From Geobacter sp. UBA1603 (GTDB lineage Bacteria > Desulfobacterota > Desulfuromonadia > Geobacterales > Pseudopelobacteraceae): a stretch of DNA of 21,759 nucleotides. A model generated the notes under the pieces. It saw only the letters and a list, made by a program, of their open reading frames with translations, did not search any database and had not been told where the DNA came from. A program made the translations under genes and the position numbers. This document shows, piece after piece, positions 7,315 to 13,582 of the stretch. The stretch's first letter is position 1, and every line of letters starts with the position of its first letter. The stretch spans positions 27,541 to 49,299 of the forward strand of contig DCNF01000035.1 of assembly GCA_002322035.1 (NCBI GenBank), read 5' to 3'.

Positions 7315-7842
7315 TCAGTGTCCGCTCTTGCCGGCTTTCGGCTTGGGTGCGTATTCTCCGGTGTTGTAAAAGGCATCACCGGCAGCGCTTCTGGGATGAC
7401 ATCCGGTGCAGGTTGTCGGGCCTTTTTTGCTTTTGGTGTGACATCCGACGCAACTCTGGTGCATGGCACCTTTCAGCCCCGGTTTGTCAAGGTGATAGGT
7501 CTTGGGTGCATGGTCCTTGTCCCGCAACGATTTTGCCGAAAACGGGTCAGGTGTGTGGCAGCCCCTGCAGGAGACCGTCTGGCTGGGTCCGCTGTTGCGA
7601 TGGCAGCGGATGCAGTTTGGGTCTTCGACCAGTGTTCCGGTTGTGTGGTGGTGGCAGTCGGAGCATTCCTTGGTGACCCGGATATGCCTGGCATGGTCGA
7701 AGCTGATCTGGTCATAGAGTGCGCCGTTTTTGTTGAGGATAATGCTGTCAGGCACGCTGATGCCCCAGCCGGCCGCAGGCAGGAGTACTGCCAGCAAAAG
7801 CAGGAGCGGTATCAATGCCTGAAGCGAACGGTCTGATTTCAT
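7315..7842 (-). CDS. Pentaheme c-type cytochrome subunit
   Basis: The 175-residue protein has an N-terminal hydrophobic signal or anchor (about 8-26) and five CXXCH motifs, beginning at residues 60, 77, 92, 131 and 145. The first is CSDCHHH, and FDHARH (48-53) supplies candidate distal histidines, a class III (cytochrome c3-like) arrangement. Its place directly before the Fe-S and NrfD-like genes matches multiheme subunits of quinone:cytochrome complexes such as Qrc, ACIII or Geobacter Cbc types. It probably sits on the periplasmic face and passes electrons to or from soluble cytochromes. AAGGAG lies eight bases before ATG 7842. The C-terminal tail after the last heme is short and Lys-rich. 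The named family is not certain. Confidence 0.9.
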   Translation of the reverse strand: MKSDRSLQALIPLLLLLAVLLPAAGWGISVPDSIILNKNGALYDQISFDHARHIRVTKECSDCHHHTTGTLVEDPNCIRCHRNSGPSQTVSCRGCHTPDPFSAKSLRDKDHAPKTYHLDKPGLKGAMHQSCVGCHTKSKKGPTTCTGCHPRSAAGDAFYNTGEYAPKPKAGKSGH

Positions 7843-7895
7843 GGTGCTGTCTCCTTTACTGTTCTGTTGTCAACTGGCCCGGTCTGCCGTTTTGT

Positions 7896-8075
7896 TCAGT
7901 GCTGATCGGCGGCAGCTGAATCATCCTGTTTGTGCAGATAACGGTAGAAAATCGGGAATCCGACAAAAAAAGCGACGCAGATCAGGTATTCGACCCCCTT
8001 GATGTACTGATAAAAGTCAACCAGGGTGAACACCTCTCTGATTTCTCCGACTGATGCCATGAACTGACCAAGCAT
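7896..8075 (-). CDS. 59-aa single-helix membrane protein
   Basis: A small protein with an amphipathic N-terminus (MLGQFMASVGEIREVFTLVD), one transmembrane helix at about 30-45 (YLICVAFFVGFPIFY) and a polar acidic/His tail. AGGAGGT seven bases before ATG 8075 is a near-perfect Shine-Dalgarno and decides this start over the upstream ATG at 8111. It precedes the pentaheme cytochrome gene by 53 bases. No family recognised; a small accessory subunit of the membrane complex is the natural guess from position. Confidence 0.75.
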   Translation of the reverse strand: MLGQFMASVGEIREVFTLVDFYQYIKGVEYLICVAFFVGFPIFYRYLHKQDDSAAADQH

Positions 8076-8116
8076 ATTCGTTACCTCCTGAAAATGGGTG
8101 AATGTGACCATGTATG

Positions 8117-8368
8117 CTACCTGGCTCTGCTGCTGGCGGCAGCTTTTTCCGATCTGCTGCTTAAGGCCGCCTTGATCATGCCGTAAAGTGTAATCATCGC
8201 CGGTATGAGCTGGATGGCGACAACCAGGGCGCAGAAGCCGATAAACATGAAAATCATGGTCGTACTCATGTAAACTTTGCTCGTTGATGCTGCCTGGGCC
8301 GTGCCTGTCATCATCAGGGTTGCGGCAAGGCTTACAACGCTCCAGGGTGTTATCAAGCCTTTTTTCAT
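8117..8368 (-). CDS. 83-aa small membrane protein (copy 2 of a paralogous pair)
   Basis: The protein has a signal-like N-terminus ending at GTAQA-AS (about residue 26), then one strong hydrophobic helix with the pattern FIGFCALVVAIQLIPAMITL followed by YGMIKAAL and a Ser/Arg/Ala-rich basic tail. It aligns with the other 83-residue product at 8835-9086 (FIAFGVLIVLFQFVPGVMLF-VGMLKGLF): same length, same helix-Q-x-[IV]-P core, same G-M-[IL]-K turn. GAGGAGG precedes ATG 8368. The pair flanks the receiver-like gene. No family recognised; likely a small subunit or assembly factor of the downstream membrane complex. Confidence 0.78.
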   Translation of the reverse strand: MKKGLITPWSVVSLAATLMMTGTAQAASTSKVYMSTTMIFMFIGFCALVVAIQLIPAMITLYGMIKAALSSRSEKAAASSRAR

Positions 8369-8407
8369 GGTATATCCTCCTCTGTATTCATGTGGTGGTG
8401 CCGGTCG

Positions 8408-8794
8408 TTATGCCGGGTGGAGTCTCAGGTTTTCGAATGCGCAATGGACCGCCTGGCGGATCTCCTCCCGGTCTTCGGCATTGACCGGTTTCAGTGCGTG
8501 GTAGAAAATGCCTTCGGTTCTCAACTTGCGGATCAGCGGCAGCGATGTATCGGCGGCCACCAGTATGATCGTCAGCTTCCTGTTGCACTTTTTGAGCAGA
8601 GGGATCAGATCCGCAGCCGTCAGTTCGTCGAATTTCGTGCCGAGCAGGACGACCTGGGCCGTTTTCTTGAGAATGCCGTAAAGGGCACTGGCCACCGAGT
8701 TTGTGACGATCACGTTGTATCCGGATTCAATGAACAGTTCCGCCATCTGCTTGCGGCAATCCATGTCTTCATCTACGATAAGAAGTCCTTGCAT
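8408..8794 (-). CDS. Receiver-like (pseudo-response-regulator) protein lacking the phospho-Asp
   Basis: This 128-residue protein consists only of a CheY-like receiver fold. The acidic pocket (IVDEDMD, D8/E9/D10) and the conserved Lys-Pro (K102-P103 in HALKPVN) are present, but the phosphoacceptor position reads LLGTKFDEL, with Gly at about 52 where Asp is expected, and the usual Thr/Ser after beta-4 is Ala (ILVAAD). It therefore probably cannot be phosphorylated in the normal way and may act by protein contact. It sits between two paralogous small membrane protein genes inside the quinone-complex operon. ATG 8794 is chosen because the receiver fold begins there and AGGG lies at fitting distance; a longer reading upstream adds unrelated residues. 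Confidence 0.83.
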   Translation of the reverse strand: MQGLLIVDEDMDCRKQMAELFIESGYNVIVTNSVASALYGILKKTAQVVLLGTKFDELTAADLIPLLKKCNRKLTIILVAADTSLPLIRKLRTEGIFYHALKPVNAEDREEIRQAVHCAFENLRLHPA

Positions 8795-8834
8795 GATTTC
8801 ACCCTCGCGTGCCCCGAAGGGAAATTCTCCACTG

Positions 8835-9086
8835 TCACGGTTTTGAATCTCCTCCAGCCGCCAGGGCCTCGCCGGTTTTCTTGTCTTCCGGGGAGAAAAG
8901 CCCTTTGAGCATGCCAACGAACAGCATGACTCCGGGGACAAACTGGAACAGCACGATCAGCACGCCAAAGGCGATGAAGAAGGTTGCCAGCAGGCTCAAC
9001 CCCTCACCACTGCTTCCGCCGCCCGATGCTACTGCCTGTGTACCGGTAATCATCAGCGATCCTGCGGTTGCGTACACGGTTTTCAT
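8835..9086 (-). CDS. 83-aa small membrane protein (copy 1, first gene of the operon)
   Basis: The product has a short hydrophobic N-terminus (MKTVYATAGSLMITGTQAVA) that may be a signal peptide, a Gly/Ser-rich linker, one membrane helix (about 34-55, FIAFGVLIVLFQFVPGVMLF) and a charged tail ending in GGDSKP. It is a diverged paralogue of the 83-residue protein at 8117-8368. AAAGGAG precedes ATG 9086. It is the first gene after the sigma-54-type promoter at 9157-9172, so its leader would be about 60 bases. No known family recognised. Confidence 0.78.
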   Translation of the reverse strand: MKTVYATAGSLMITGTQAVASGGGSSGEGLSLLATFFIAFGVLIVLFQFVPGVMLFVGMLKGLFSPEDKKTGEALAAGGDSKP

Positions 9087-9156
9087 GACGAACTCCTTTC
9101 TTCTGCGCGAGTGTGGCTGGCCACAATGGCCGGGCCCGGTGTATGGGACTCTGTTT

Positions 9157-9172
9157 AGCACCGGTCGTGCCA
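9157..9172 (-). promoter_or_regulatory. Sigma-54 (-24/-12) promoter of the quinone-complex operon
   Basis: On the minus strand the 16 bases TGGCACGACCGGTGCT match the sigma-54 consensus TGGCACRNNNNTTGCW with a single difference (G for the first T of TTGC) and correct GG-GC spacing. Transcription would start near 9146, about 60 bases before the first gene. The divergently encoded NtrC-family activator at 9502 is the obvious regulator. Confidence 0.75.
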
Positions 9173-9275
9173 GAAAACCCCCAACCACTCATATTTATAT
9201 AACATGCTTGAATTATTGATTTATTTTTTTGCAGTTTTCAGATTGACGACGATCTGATGCGCTGCGGCGTATAGC

Positions 9276-9463
9276 CGGAGTATACAGGTGGTAGCTGTAA
9301 ACATGCTTGGAACGGGCATGCGGATGGTTGAATGTGGCTCTGGAACGCTATCTGGCCGGGTGTATTGAAAAGCTATACACCCGTATGTTTTGTGCGGCGG
9401 TTCAGGAAAGGATTGACGCCGATGGCAGGATCGGAGTATACCACCATTGTATTCTGTATACAG
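9276..9463. promoter_or_regulatory. Cluster of GTATAC-type boxes, candidate activator binding sites
   Basis: Four related elements are visible: CGGAGTATAC at 9276-9285 and again, identical, at 9432-9441; an inverted repeat CGGGTGTAT / ATACACCCG (9357-9365 / 9375-9383) with a nine-base spacer; and the palindrome CTGTATACAG at 9454-9463. A further copy, GTGTATACAC, lies before the histidine kinase gene. They lie about 130-320 bases upstream of the sigma-54 start, where enhancer sites for NtrC-type activators are found, and the last two overlap the probable core promoter of the regulator itself, which suggests autoregulation. Confidence 0.55.
9413..9442 (+). promoter_or_regulatory. Putative sigma-70 promoter of the NtrC-family regulator
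   Basis: TTGACG (9413-9418) is followed after 18 bases by TATACC (9437-9442). The -10 is part of a GTATAC box and the palindrome CTGTATACAG (9454-9463) would lie just past the start site, a position typical for autorepression. Confidence 0.45.
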
Positions 9464-9501
9464 GATAACGTGCAGTGCGGGCCGGCTGACAGGGGGGTCC
9501 C

Positions 9502-10920
9502 ATGGAGCGGTTGACGATACTTGTGGTTGATGATGAGGCGGTCATCAGAGACGGATTGCTGCGGATCCTGAACGGTGACCGTTTTTCGGTCGAGGTCTGC
9601 AGGAGCGGGCACGCGGCCATCGAACTGCTCCAGCAGAAGGAGTATGACCTGATCATCACCGACCTGAAGATGCCCGGCATGAACGGCATTGAGGTGCTCA
9701 AGGCTGTCCGGGCTCTCCAGCCGGATGTGCCGGTTGTGATGATCACCGGCTATGCCACGGTTGATACGGCGGTCGATGCCATGAAGAACGGAGCGGTTGA
9801 CTATATCGCCAAACCGTTTACCCCGGAACAGATTCTGGAAAAAGTCGAGCGGGCCCTGGAACAGCGCACCGTGATGCTCGACGAGATTTATCTGAAAAAA
9901 GAGATCAGCAGTCACCACGGTTTTGATCAGTTTGTCGGTGAAAGCCGCGAGATGCAGAAGGTCTACCGCAGAATCATGCAGGTGGCGCCGACCGACAGCA
10001 CGGTGCTGATCAGTGGAGAGAGCGGTACAGGCAAGGAACTGGTGGCCCGGGCGATCCACAAGAACAGCCCGCGCCGGGATTTGCCGTTTGTGGCGGTGGA
10101 CTGTACGTCACTGGCCGAAAATCTGCTGGAGAGCGAACTCTTCGGCCATGTCAAGGGATCCTTTACCGGTGCCATGCAGACCAAAGTCGGCCTCTTCAAG
10201 GTGGCTGACGGCGGGACCCTGTTTCTTGACGAGGTCTCAAATATCAGCCTCACCACACAGGCGAAACTCCTTCGGGTGCTTCAGGAACGCCATGTGACGC
10301 CGATCGGCGGGACCCAGCCGGTCCCGATCAATATCCATCTGATCGCCGCATCCAACCGCAACCTGAAAACCATGATCAGCGAAGGGGCTTTTCGGGAAGA
10401 CCTCTATTTCCGCCTGAATATCATTCCGATTGAATTGCCGCCGCTGCGTGAGCGCAAGGGGGATCTGCCGCTGCTGATCTCCCACTTTCTGCAGAAATTC
10501 ACCACGGAGATCGGCAAAGAGATCCGCGGTTTTGCACCTGATGCCCTTGCACTTTTGGAGAGCTATCGTTTCCCCGGGAATGTACGTGAATTGGAAAACA
10601 CGATTGAACGGGCCGTGGTGCTGGCCGAGGGAGATGTCATCCGCCGGGACGACCTGGAGCTGGCTGAATCCGCTGCACCCGATCCGGGGATGATGCCGGG
10701 CGGCTATGTGCCGTCGAACCTGGAGGAACTGAAAGAAATCAGGCGCCACATCCGCGGCAAGGCGGTGGAAACCGTTGAGAAAGCTTTTGTTCTGAGTGCG
10801 CTTGAACGCAACAACTGGAACATCACCCGGGCTGCCGAAGAAACCGGGCTGCTTCGCCCGAATTTCCAGGGGATGCTCAAGAAACTGGGGATCTCGGTCA
10901 AGGATCAGCTTGAGCGGTAG
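9502..10920 (+). CDS. NtrC-family sigma-54-dependent response regulator
   Basis: The 472-residue protein has three modules: a receiver domain (about 4-118) with acidic pair D10/D11, phosphoacceptor D54 in IITDLKMPGMNG and K104; an AAA+ domain (about 143-375) with Walker A GESGTGKE (172-179), sigma-54 contact loop GSFTGA (219-224, Ser in place of the commoner Ala) and Walker B GGTLFLDE (237-244); and a C-terminal Fis-type helix-turn-helix (ALERNNWNITRAAEETGLLRPNFQGMLKKLGI). It should activate sigma-54 promoters when phosphorylated. The convergent histidine kinase ending 15 bases away is its likely partner, and the sigma-54 promoter facing the quinone-complex operon is its likely target. ATG 9502 directly begins the receiver fold; the upstream GGGGGG is a weak ribosome site. 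Confidence 0.96.
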   Translation: MERLTILVVDDEAVIRDGLLRILNGDRFSVEVCRSGHAAIELLQQKEYDLIITDLKMPGMNGIEVLKAVRALQPDVPVVMITGYATVDTAVDAMKNGAVDYIAKPFTPEQILEKVERALEQRTVMLDEIYLKKEISSHHGFDQFVGESREMQKVYRRIMQVAPTDSTVLISGESGTGKELVARAIHKNSPRRDLPFVAVDCTSLAENLLESELFGHVKGSFTGAMQTKVGLFKVADGGTLFLDEVSNISLTTQAKLLRVLQERHVTPIGGTQPVPINIHLIAASNRNLKTMISEGAFREDLYFRLNIIPIELPPLRERKGDLPLLISHFLQKFTTEIGKEIRGFAPDALALLESYRFPGNVRELENTIERAVVLAEGDVIRRDDLELAESAAPDPGMMPGGYVPSNLEELKEIRRHIRGKAVETVEKAFVLSALERNNWNITRAAEETGLLRPNFQGMLKKLGISVKDQLER

Positions 10921-10935
10921 CCCCCCCGCCGGCAG

Positions 10936-12522
10936 TTATTCGTTGAACTCATCCACCAGTGTACCCTGATAGATCGGCAGTCTGACCGTGAAGACGGTTC
11001 CGCTGCCCGGCGTGCTTCTCACCGCAATGCTTCCGCCGTTATTCTCGACGATTCCGTATGAAATCGAAAGTCCGAGCCCGGTACCATCGGCCTTTGTGGT
11101 GAAAAACGGATCGAAAATCTGCCCGAGCTCTTCTTCGGAAATTCCGCAGCCGTTGTCACGGATTTCGGCACAGACGCGCCCCTGTTCTGTTTCAAAAAAG
11201 GTACTGATCGTCAGCACCCCGCCGGATGCCATGGCCTGGCTGGCATTGACAAACAGGTTGATGAAGACCTGCTGAATCTGGCCCGGATCCACCAGGATAT
11301 CAGGCAGATCGGCGGCATAGTGGCGGACGATCTCGATATCGTGGAAACTGGGCTGCTTCTCGATCAGGCTGACAATTTTGTCGAGCATCCCGTTCAGTCC
11401 AATCGCCTCCTTGTGCGGCATTGCTTCCCTCGAGAACTCCAGCAGCCGGCTGACAATATCGGCGCAGCGCCGGCTTTCAACGATTACCCGGTCGATATCC
11501 GCTTTCAGTTCCGGCTCGAGCCGCTTGTCGCTGGAGACAATTGACGAGTAAAGCAGCACGCCGGTCAGGGGGTTGTTGATCTCGTGGGCAATGCCTGCCA
11601 CCAGTTTGCCGAGGGAGGCCAGTTTTTCCGAACGGTAGAGCTGATTCTCAATCCGCTTGATCTCCCTGGTCCGCTCATCCACCTTTACCTCCAGGCTTGA
11701 ACCCCACTCCTCAAGTTCGCTTCTGGCCCGGGCCAAGTTGGCGGTCATCCGGTTGACTTCTTCGGAAAGCTCACCCAGTTCATCACGGGAAATAACCGGA
11801 ACCCGGGCTTCCAGATCACCGGCCGATACCCGTGACATATGCCGGACCAGGCGCTGAACAGGTTTGTTAACGAACAACTGGGTCAGCAGGGTAATCAAGA
11901 TCCCGGTTGCAGCCACAAAAATGCAGGTCAGGATGATGAACTGAGTCCGATAATCATGGACTTTCTGGTGCAGGTTGTTGAGGGAGACGACGATGTCGAG
12001 AACACCGAGGATGCTGTAGGACTGGGGGTGTACATGACAGGCCGCCGTGTAGCAGGCCGGTTCGTTGTAGATCGCCTTGGTGAAGCCCATCACATCCGTG
12101 CCATCCGCCGCAGTAAAAAAACGGCTGCGGTGCATCGATGTGGCATACAGACGCGGATTTTCCGACTTGTGGCACATGGTGCAGGCTTCGGTATTTTTGT
12201 TGATGACGGTGCCGATTTCCTCACGGGTGCTGGAATAAAATATTCTGCCGGTCCGGTCCATCAGGCGGATATGCATGACGCCTTCACTCTGCCCGATGCG
12301 TCTGATCATTTCGAACAGGCTGTTCTTGTCGTTCTTGAGCATCGAGTCGTAGGCGCTCTGGTTGATCACTTCCGCCATCTGATCGGCATTGGATACGGCA
12401 TATTCGATCATCGCCTTACGAAAATTATGGATGTTGGTGTAATCGAGCAGGCCCATAAAACCGAGCAGGATCAGGGTAATGGCACAGGCGAGTTTGGTGA
12501 TCAGGGTGGGGCGGAAGTGCAT
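10936..12522 (-). CDS. Sensor histidine kinase with periplasmic diheme domain
   Basis: The 528-residue protein has membrane helices at about 8-28 and 193-215 enclosing a periplasmic sensor with CTMCH (114-118) and C-x4-C-H (157-163, in YNEPACYTAACHVH), both potential covalent heme sites. A HAMP domain (about 215-268) and coiled coil lead to the kinase core: H-box IAHEINNPLTG with H313, N-box around N426, G1 DNGCGI (456-461) and G2 GTGLGL (480-485). It probably reads periplasmic redox state or a small ligand through heme and phosphorylates the convergent NtrC-type regulator. The sensor half is paralogous to the kinase-less protein at 3249-4106. AAAGGAG six to seven bases before ATG 12522 decides the start over an ATG 24 bases upstream. 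Confidence 0.95.
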   Translation of the reverse strand: MHFRPTLITKLACAITLILLGFMGLLDYTNIHNFRKAMIEYAVSNADQMAEVINQSAYDSMLKNDKNSLFEMIRRIGQSEGVMHIRLMDRTGRIFYSSTREEIGTVINKNTEACTMCHKSENPRLYATSMHRSRFFTAADGTDVMGFTKAIYNEPACYTAACHVHPQSYSILGVLDIVVSLNNLHQKVHDYRTQFIILTCIFVAATGILITLLTQLFVNKPVQRLVRHMSRVSAGDLEARVPVISRDELGELSEEVNRMTANLARARSELEEWGSSLEVKVDERTREIKRIENQLYRSEKLASLGKLVAGIAHEINNPLTGVLLYSSIVSSDKRLEPELKADIDRVIVESRRCADIVSRLLEFSREAMPHKEAIGLNGMLDKIVSLIEKQPSFHDIEIVRHYAADLPDILVDPGQIQQVFINLFVNASQAMASGGVLTISTFFETEQGRVCAEIRDNGCGISEEELGQIFDPFFTTKADGTGLGLSISYGIVENNGGSIAVRSTPGSGTVFTVRLPIYQGTLVDEFNE

Positions 12523-12543
12523 GGCGCACTCCTTTGTCGGGAG

Positions 12544-12561
12544 CATGGTGTATACACTATG
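12544..12561. promoter_or_regulatory. Palindrome in the histidine kinase leader
   Basis: CATGGTGTATACACTATG is an 18-base palindrome except for one mismatched pair, with a perfect GTGTATACAC core (12548-12557). The core matches the boxes in the 9276-9463 interval. It lies between the predicted -10 and the kinase start codon, so a bound regulator would most simply repress. Confidence 0.55.
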
Positions 12562-12569
12562 TGACAGTG

Positions 12570-12598
12570 CTTCTACGCCTCTTGCATGCTTCAGTCAA
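12570..12598 (-). promoter_or_regulatory. Putative sigma-70 promoter of the histidine kinase gene
   Basis: TTGACT (12598-12593) and TAGAAG (12575-12570) are 17 bases apart on the minus strand, 48 bases before the kinase ATG. The -35 is good, the -10 weak. Confidence 0.35.
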
Positions 12599-12631
12599 GT
12601 GTCCATTGGATGCGGGATAGTCCGACCCGTT

Positions 12632-13582
12632 TCAGACGTGGTTGCGCAGCATCAGCTCGGCGGGATGTGGTGAAAGATAGACCTGTCTTTTCAGATAGGT
12701 CTGGTTATATCTATTGACGTAGTGCTTGATCAGGGTCAGCGGGACAATCAGCGGCACCAGATGGTTGTGGTACTGGCTGATAACCTCGAGCAGTTCAGAC
12801 TTTTCGGCGCTGGTGAGCTCTTTTTTGAAATAGCCCATGATATGCTGCAGCACATTGGTGTTCTTGCGGACCGTAGCCTGCAATGCCAGACCCTTCATAT
12901 ATAGTTCCTCATACTGCAGCAGCAGATCAGTCCAGGTGGCATTTTTGCCGTGGGCGACAAGGGTGCCCATTTCACGGTATATTTGAGGGCTGTGGGCCAT
13001 CATCATCAGCTTCTGGCCGGTATGAAACTCCACGAGGCCGCCCAGGTCGGGTGATTCAGCCAGAAAATCCTTCCAGCGGCGGTAACAGAAGACCCTCTCA
13101 ATAAAATTTTCACGGATGGAGTCGTCATGCAGCCGTTCGGCCTCTTCGACCGGTATCCGGGGGAAGTTCCGGACGAACGAAGCCGCAAAAAGGCCCTGGC
13201 CGATTTTACGTGGAAGGCCGTCCTGGCCGTAAACCTTGACCCGAAACAGTCCTGAGCTGGGGGAGTCCTTTTTGAAGATGAAGCCGCACAGGTCTAACTG
13301 CTTGAGCCGGGCAATCCTGGCAGAGCAGAACATCTGCATCTGATCGGTCTTGTCCAGACGGCTTTGCCGGGTTATCAGGCGCGGAGCGGCCGGGTCACCT
13401 TCAAGACGCATGGCTTCGCGCGGCGTGGTCATCCCGCATTCCACCTCGGGGCAGACCGGCTCGAAGCTGAAAAAACGGCCGAGGGTGCCGGTAATGTAGC
13501 GGTCATGTTTATGGCCGCCGTCGTAGCGGACGTGTTCTCCAAGCAGACAGGAACTGACGCCGACGGTGATAGGGCTGCTCAT
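12632..13582 (-). CDS. DUF523-DUF1722 (YbgA-like) two-domain protein
   Basis: The 316-residue protein has an N-terminal DUF523 domain (about 1-150) with VSSCLLGEHVRYDGGHK and PVCPEVECGMTTPREAMRLEG, both Cys-containing signatures, and a C-terminal DUF1722 domain (about 190-305) with KLMMMAHSPQIYREMGTLVA. The fused form is found in many bacteria, where YbgA-type domains often sit near photolyase or stress genes; the biochemical role is not established. ATG 13582 overlaps the stop of the upstream P-type ATPase gene (ATGA) and AGGAGT precedes it, so the two are translationally coupled. No clear terminator was seen after its stop. Confidence 0.88.
   Translation of the reverse strand: MSSPITVGVSSCLLGEHVRYDGGHKHDRYITGTLGRFFSFEPVCPEVECGMTTPREAMRLEGDPAAPRLITRQSRLDKTDQMQMFCSARIARLKQLDLCGFIFKKDSPSSGLFRVKVYGQDGLPRKIGQGLFAASFVRNFPRIPVEEAERLHDDSIRENFIERVFCYRRWKDFLAESPDLGGLVEFHTGQKLMMMAHSPQIYREMGTLVAHGKNATWTDLLLQYEELYMKGLALQATVRKNTNVLQHIMGYFKKELTSAEKSELLEVISQYHNHLVPLIVPLTLIKHYVNRYNQTYLKRQVYLSPHPAELMLRNHV

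Larger units (their letters stand above)
9087..9501. other. 415-base divergent regulatory interval, no gene
   Basis: No coding sequence is supported here. The interval holds the sigma-54-type promoter of the minus-strand operon, an AT-rich stretch (about 9190-9240, including a run of seven T), several GTATAC-type boxes, and a probable sigma-70 promoter for the response regulator gene. A ten-base direct repeat AACATGCTTG occurs at 9201-9210 and 9300-9309. Confidence 0.7.

Noticed and set aside
7041..7676. 211-codon plus-strand frame spanning the Fe-S and pentaheme cytochrome genes
   Set aside because: It crosses two well-supported minus-strand genes and their ribosome site; the product is Arg/Ser/Cys-rich without any domain.
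10921..10935. Possible terminator between the convergent regulator and kinase genes
   Set aside because: Only a C-run and short GC sequence; no stem with a T tract.
11839..12564. 241-codon frame antisense to the histidine kinase
   Set aside because: The kinase motifs on the other strand are unambiguous; this frame is a by-product of codon bias.
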